Shown: positions 60,304 to 64,000 of the stretch, piece after piece
How positions within the stretch are numbered: position 1 is the first letter of the stretch
Layout: each line of letters starts with the position of its first letter
Assembly: GCA_964020085.1 (NCBI GenBank)
Contig: OZ026603.1
Coordinates: 4,292,314-4,356,313 of the forward strand
Length of the DNA: 64,000 nucleotides
Direction: 5' to 3'
Origin: Micromussa lordhowensis
Taxonomy: Eukaryota; Cnidaria; Anthozoa; Scleractinia; Lobophylliidae
Made by a program: the position numbers and the translations under genes
Notes under the pieces: generated by a model
Databases searched by the model: none
The model's input: only the letters and a program-made list of their open reading frames with translations
What the model was told of the DNA's origin: nothing

Positions 60304-60505
60304 GTTCCAGAAAACATCCATACCCCCTATGTAAGTTCTTTTGGTTTAGCCCACGCCTCTCCCCTTTTAATTCCCAACCATATGGAAATTCCAGGTATCT
60401 TCGTAATATCTTTTAGACACTTAACTGTTAAAAAACCCTTCTCTCCCTGATAATTCTCACTGACTTTGGGATGGGAATGGAGATTTTGTGGAACTGCACA
60501 TTGAG
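60304..60505. repeat. CCAGAAAATATCCATA family, copy 6
   Basis: From GTTCCAGAAAACATCCATACC to GGAATGGAGATTTTGTGGAAC, with CTCTCCCC and AATTCC motifs inside. The most diverged of the six. Confidence 0.55.
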
Positions 60506-62354
60506 CATTTACTAAACATGGTTTACACTTCAACCCAGTGAATATGACTTGTGACTTAAGGCCATAAAATTGTGACCCTGTTAAAAAGAGGTGGTTTTAT
60601 AAACAGGTTCCTTAACATAAGTTAATGACTGACCAAGCGTTTTCTATGAGGCAAAAAAGTGGCCTTGATAACTAGGAGGTTGTATAATGGGTGGTCATAA
60701 GAGAGTATTACTGTAGTTGAAAGAATTGGAACATTGCAATAATATTACTCCTTCATAATCAAGCCCTTGTCGTGACTCGTGTGCTAAACATGACATTGAT
60801 CTTTTGAGGGAAAAATACAGGTTTATCCCTGTTGGGACCAGAAGGCTTCACTGACAGATCTTTAGACATTTTGGCAACAGAGAACAGAACTCAATTACCG
60901 TTAAGTAAGACAACTAGTTTCTTCACAGCCATCTACCCCATTCCTGCATGTTCAAATTTCACTTGTCATTTGACGATGCTTCAGGGAGAAGTGAGACTGC
61001 TTGTCTGTTTGGTCTAATGGAAGTTAAAGTTGAAGTAAGATTAAAATTATTAATATATGTGCTTTTCTATCCCTACCACTCTGGTAAATTATTTTCTTAC
61101 AGTATTTAAGAAAAGGCATATTTGTACAAGTTACTCAGACACATCCACAAGATCAAGTTTAAAACTCTCCTAATGCTTTTCATACATTTTCTAAAAACTA
61201 CCATGGGAGGACTTAGTTTGAAACGATACCTTTTGGGGCTGCCTAATACTTGAATTTCTTAGGCAGATTTTAGAAAAAAAAAAAGAGAATTAACCACAGT
61301 GATGCTAGATTGAAAATGTTCCTCTCATGTGGTGTACACTGTCTGTCTTAAATCTTCTTAAAAACAAAGTTGTGTGCAGATGGAGTTAAGGTAACATCTG
61401 GTGTAATGCCAAAATCCAGATACAGTTATCAAGACCAAAGTAAAGTTAGATAGAGTTTATTCTTTTGTCTTTTCTCAGAAATATTTCTCGTCTTGTTGGT
61501 GTTCTTATAGTTATTATTTTTTTATTATTTATTCAATTTTAAATCTAGGAAAGATAGTTAATCATTGCATTGGTTTCATTTACTGTGATACATTGAGCCA
61601 TTCTTAAGAGAACTAAGGCTTCAGAGTATTTGAAAATTCTCAACAGAGCAGTAAATTATTAAAGATTTGTGATTGGTTTTTTTTATTATTTTTTGGAGCT
61701 TAGAATGAACAGTGCTGTACCTTGATTCTGCAAAATGCAAAAAAAAAAAACACTACATCACTGGCAATTTAGTCTGTGGATGAGGGCCCTGTTATGTAAC
61801 ACAGTAGGCTGTTTATTGTGATTCCACTCCACAAGAAACTGTGCATACAGCTGTAAAAAGTGGCATTCTTAATGGTTAATTGAGGTTGAAAACCGAAAGT
61901 GCATTGTGTAAATGTTGAAATAAAGCCTAACAGAATTATTTTATGGTTGGTGTTGTTTCTAACAGTTGTAAACCCCTTCCTTGGTTGGGGATATAAATTA
62001 AACCAGGGGTTCACCTGAGTGATGCTTTTGACCATCTGTAAATGATTCACTTTGACTTTAGTTTCTTCCACTCTTCCCTTGTAACATCAGTACTTCATCA
62101 TCAGTGGGTAAGCATTCATGTTTTTTCACACCAACTGGTTATTCTGAATTACTTGATCTAACATCTGCCACAGACCCTTCAGAGAAACATGGTACAGTGT
62201 CTTCCTTCTTGACAAAACTGTTGGGTGGGGCAGGAATGAAATAAGCCCATCTATATATAGGTCTATGTGGTCAACGCTAGACAGAGTGTTAACTTCACCT
62301 ACTGCTTTCTATTTTCCGTGCCCTAGCTGATTCATAATTAACATTACAATTTTT

Positions 62355-62555
62355 TTCCACGAGTGCTAGTTGGATACATTATTTTATTGAAACGCCCCCC
62401 AAAAATGTAGAAAACTATAAAAATAATATATAAAATATAATAAAGCCCCCCAAAATTATGCATGTGCATATTTGCAGAGCATGGTATTGCTCGTATACCA
62501 TGATGGATAATCCACTGAAATCTCTTAAATTGCATTATCCAATGATCTAGTTTTT
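62355..62555 (+). repeat. Dispersed repeat shared with 2747-2935
   Basis: ACGCCCCCCAAAAATGTAGAAAA, ATACCATGATGG and AATTGCATTATCCAATGATC occur in the same order as near 2.8 kb. Confidence 0.6.
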
Positions 62556-63173
62556 AAAAATTTGAAGTAGCTCACCCTCAATGCAACTGGCCCCCAATTG
62601 TTCAAGAGATGGAGAACATTTTTGTGAATAAATCACCCTCTAAATGAAGCTTGGTTTATCATCACTTATCAACTGGACGGCAATTGATCTCCTAATCCAG
62701 ACTGTTTGTAATTTTGCATGCCTGTTTTCAAAACTCATGGCATCTAAAATCAGTTTTGAAAGTTTCAGGCTTTGACACCACAGACTTTTTGAACAAAAAT
62801 ATGCTACAATTACCGTACCTAATAAAATCAAATTTCTTATCGGAAGGCAATACAATACCAAACATGAAATCAAAATGGCTAAGCTATGTGGCCCTTGTTC
62901 AGCCTAAAACATTCCAAAACCCATATCCTTTCGGGTGGCAAGTACCCATAAATGATAATAGCTGTTATGGCTAGGTGTGATTGCCAAGGCCTTGATGTTA
63001 CAGGTGAACAGAGGGATTTTCATGTTGTTTGTACAGTCTGTACAAAGCAACAAGTTTGCTTTGGGTGTGAAAATCAAGGCACCAGGAGACTCCACAAGTC
63101 AACCTCACCTTAAGTACCTTAACTGACTCGATAAGCTTTCCCGTGGTCTGAATAAGCTCCCTATCTACTGCAG

Positions 63174-63391
63174 ATCAGTTGCTGGAAGACCACTCTACCT
63201 CTAAAGAGCCAACCCATATCAAGCAAAGAAGGGAAGAGAAAAACAGAATGGCCACAAGTGGGATGATCAGTGGAAAAAGCACTGAAAAAAGCTGGGATCC
63301 AGATCCAGACAGCACTGGACTGCACTGGCAATGGCCTTATGTGCCACTTAGGCAGGGAGAGGATCGATTGTGTGTTGTATGTCAAGCATGA
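63174..63391 (+). CDS. Possible terminal exon of an unrecognised gene
   Basis: A pyrimidine-rich acceptor-like sequence (CTCCCTATCTACTGCAG) precedes an open frame of about 72 codons. It is hydrophilic at first (KQRREEKNRM), then WDPDPDSTGLHWQWPYVPLR, ending LCVVCQA and a stop. The composition looks protein-like, but I recognise no family and found no upstream exon partner. It may be chance or a remnant. Confidence 0.25.
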
Positions 63392-64000
63392 TAGCTATAC
63401 ACTGCAGGCTGTGGGATTCAAAGTTAGTACTTACTAATCCTGTTTGTCCTAAAAGGCCACAACAATCCATTTTCATTTATCCTGTATTCTGTGACATGCA
63501 GTTCCTTTTTAGCTCACTGAGCTCAGTCATGACAGTTCAGTGCCAGGTGGTCTTTGGCTGACCAGGTTTCATTCGAAGTTACATAGTTCATCATTCTGGT
63601 CTTCAGCACTGGTCTTCCCACTTCATACAAGCACCCCCCCACCCCCCCTCCAACCAGTCTGTGTTTCTGTACAAGACTCTTCTGGAGGCTTGTTTAGTCA
63701 ATTATGGTATATAGCTTACACAGGTACCCCCTCCCTTCCCCTAGTACTACATATCAATTATTATAGTTAGTTAATTCCTGTCATTCCGTACGGAACATAG
63801 GTCGTCCACCAGAGTGCGCCATCCCCTCCTTACATATCAATTATGCATGTGGTAGATTGATTGACCGGTTCATTGTTTTTACTCTTTTATTGCAAAAATA
63901 ATGCTTCACATGAATACACTAATAATTCACTAGAATGATTGAAATATCAAATAACATTCACACAATTGGAAATGTTAAGACAGACCTTACCTTAAAAGTT

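Larger units (their letters stand above)
57870..64000. other. Region downstream of GRHL, mostly repeats
   Basis: Contains the GRHL 3' UTR, two CCAGAAAATATCC copies (57944-58125 and 60304-60505), an inverted GGAAATTCTGG repeat (58690-58975), an (ATT)n run near 59886-59926, a poly-A run near 61741 and the repeat shared with 2747-2935 (62355-62555). A segment at 62960-63090 resembles 45825-45945. No multi-exon gene could be assembled; see the weak exon at 63174. Confidence 0.5.

Overview
The window looks like metazoan nuclear DNA from a cnidarian, most likely an anthozoan such as a stony coral. The evidence is AT-rich sequence, small exons with canonical GT-AG introns, conserved animal genes split into more than 20 exons, and introns packed with short inverted-repeat transposons and tRNA-derived SINEs. 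The species cannot be named from the sequence alone. Nothing bacterial, organellar or CRISPR-like was seen.

Layout. (1) 1-1153, minus strand: two exons of a Mutator-like (MULE) transposase, cut by the window start. (2) 4196-31860, minus strand: a complete EXOC1 (exocyst subunit 1, Sec3) gene. I traced 24 coding exons with every junction in phase, giving 907 residues. Its introns hold hairpin MITEs, a TTAA-flanked foldback element, a miniature LTR element (19335-20105) and a 5'-truncated LINE with a SINE nested in it (intron 1). (3) 31861-36133: about 4.3 kb between two head-to-head genes, containing a 366-bp MITE and other repeats. (4) 36134-57869, plus strand: a complete Grainyhead-like (GRHL) transcription factor gene, 21 coding exons, 650 residues. 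Its introns carry two large TA-flanked elements (42579-44435 and 47830-49982), the first containing a 215-bp tandem array interrupted by a head-to-head pair of tRNA-like SINEs, plus a foldback element at 51991-52946. (5) 57870-64000: mostly repeats and unassigned sequence, with one weak candidate terminal exon near 63.2 kb.

How the genes relate. EXOC1 helps tether secretory vesicles to the plasma membrane. GRHL proteins control epithelial barrier, junction and polarity genes in animals. The two are divergently arranged, but whether they share regulation is only a suggestion from layout. No operon-like organisation is expected.

The most unusual material is mobile: composite TA-target elements with CpG-rich subterminal repeats, a TRIM-like LTR element with a 5-bp target duplication, and many foldback MITEs in introns. 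EXOC1 introns around 13.3-14.1, 18.1-18.9 and 26.2-27.0 kb show nothing I recognise apart from the items listed.
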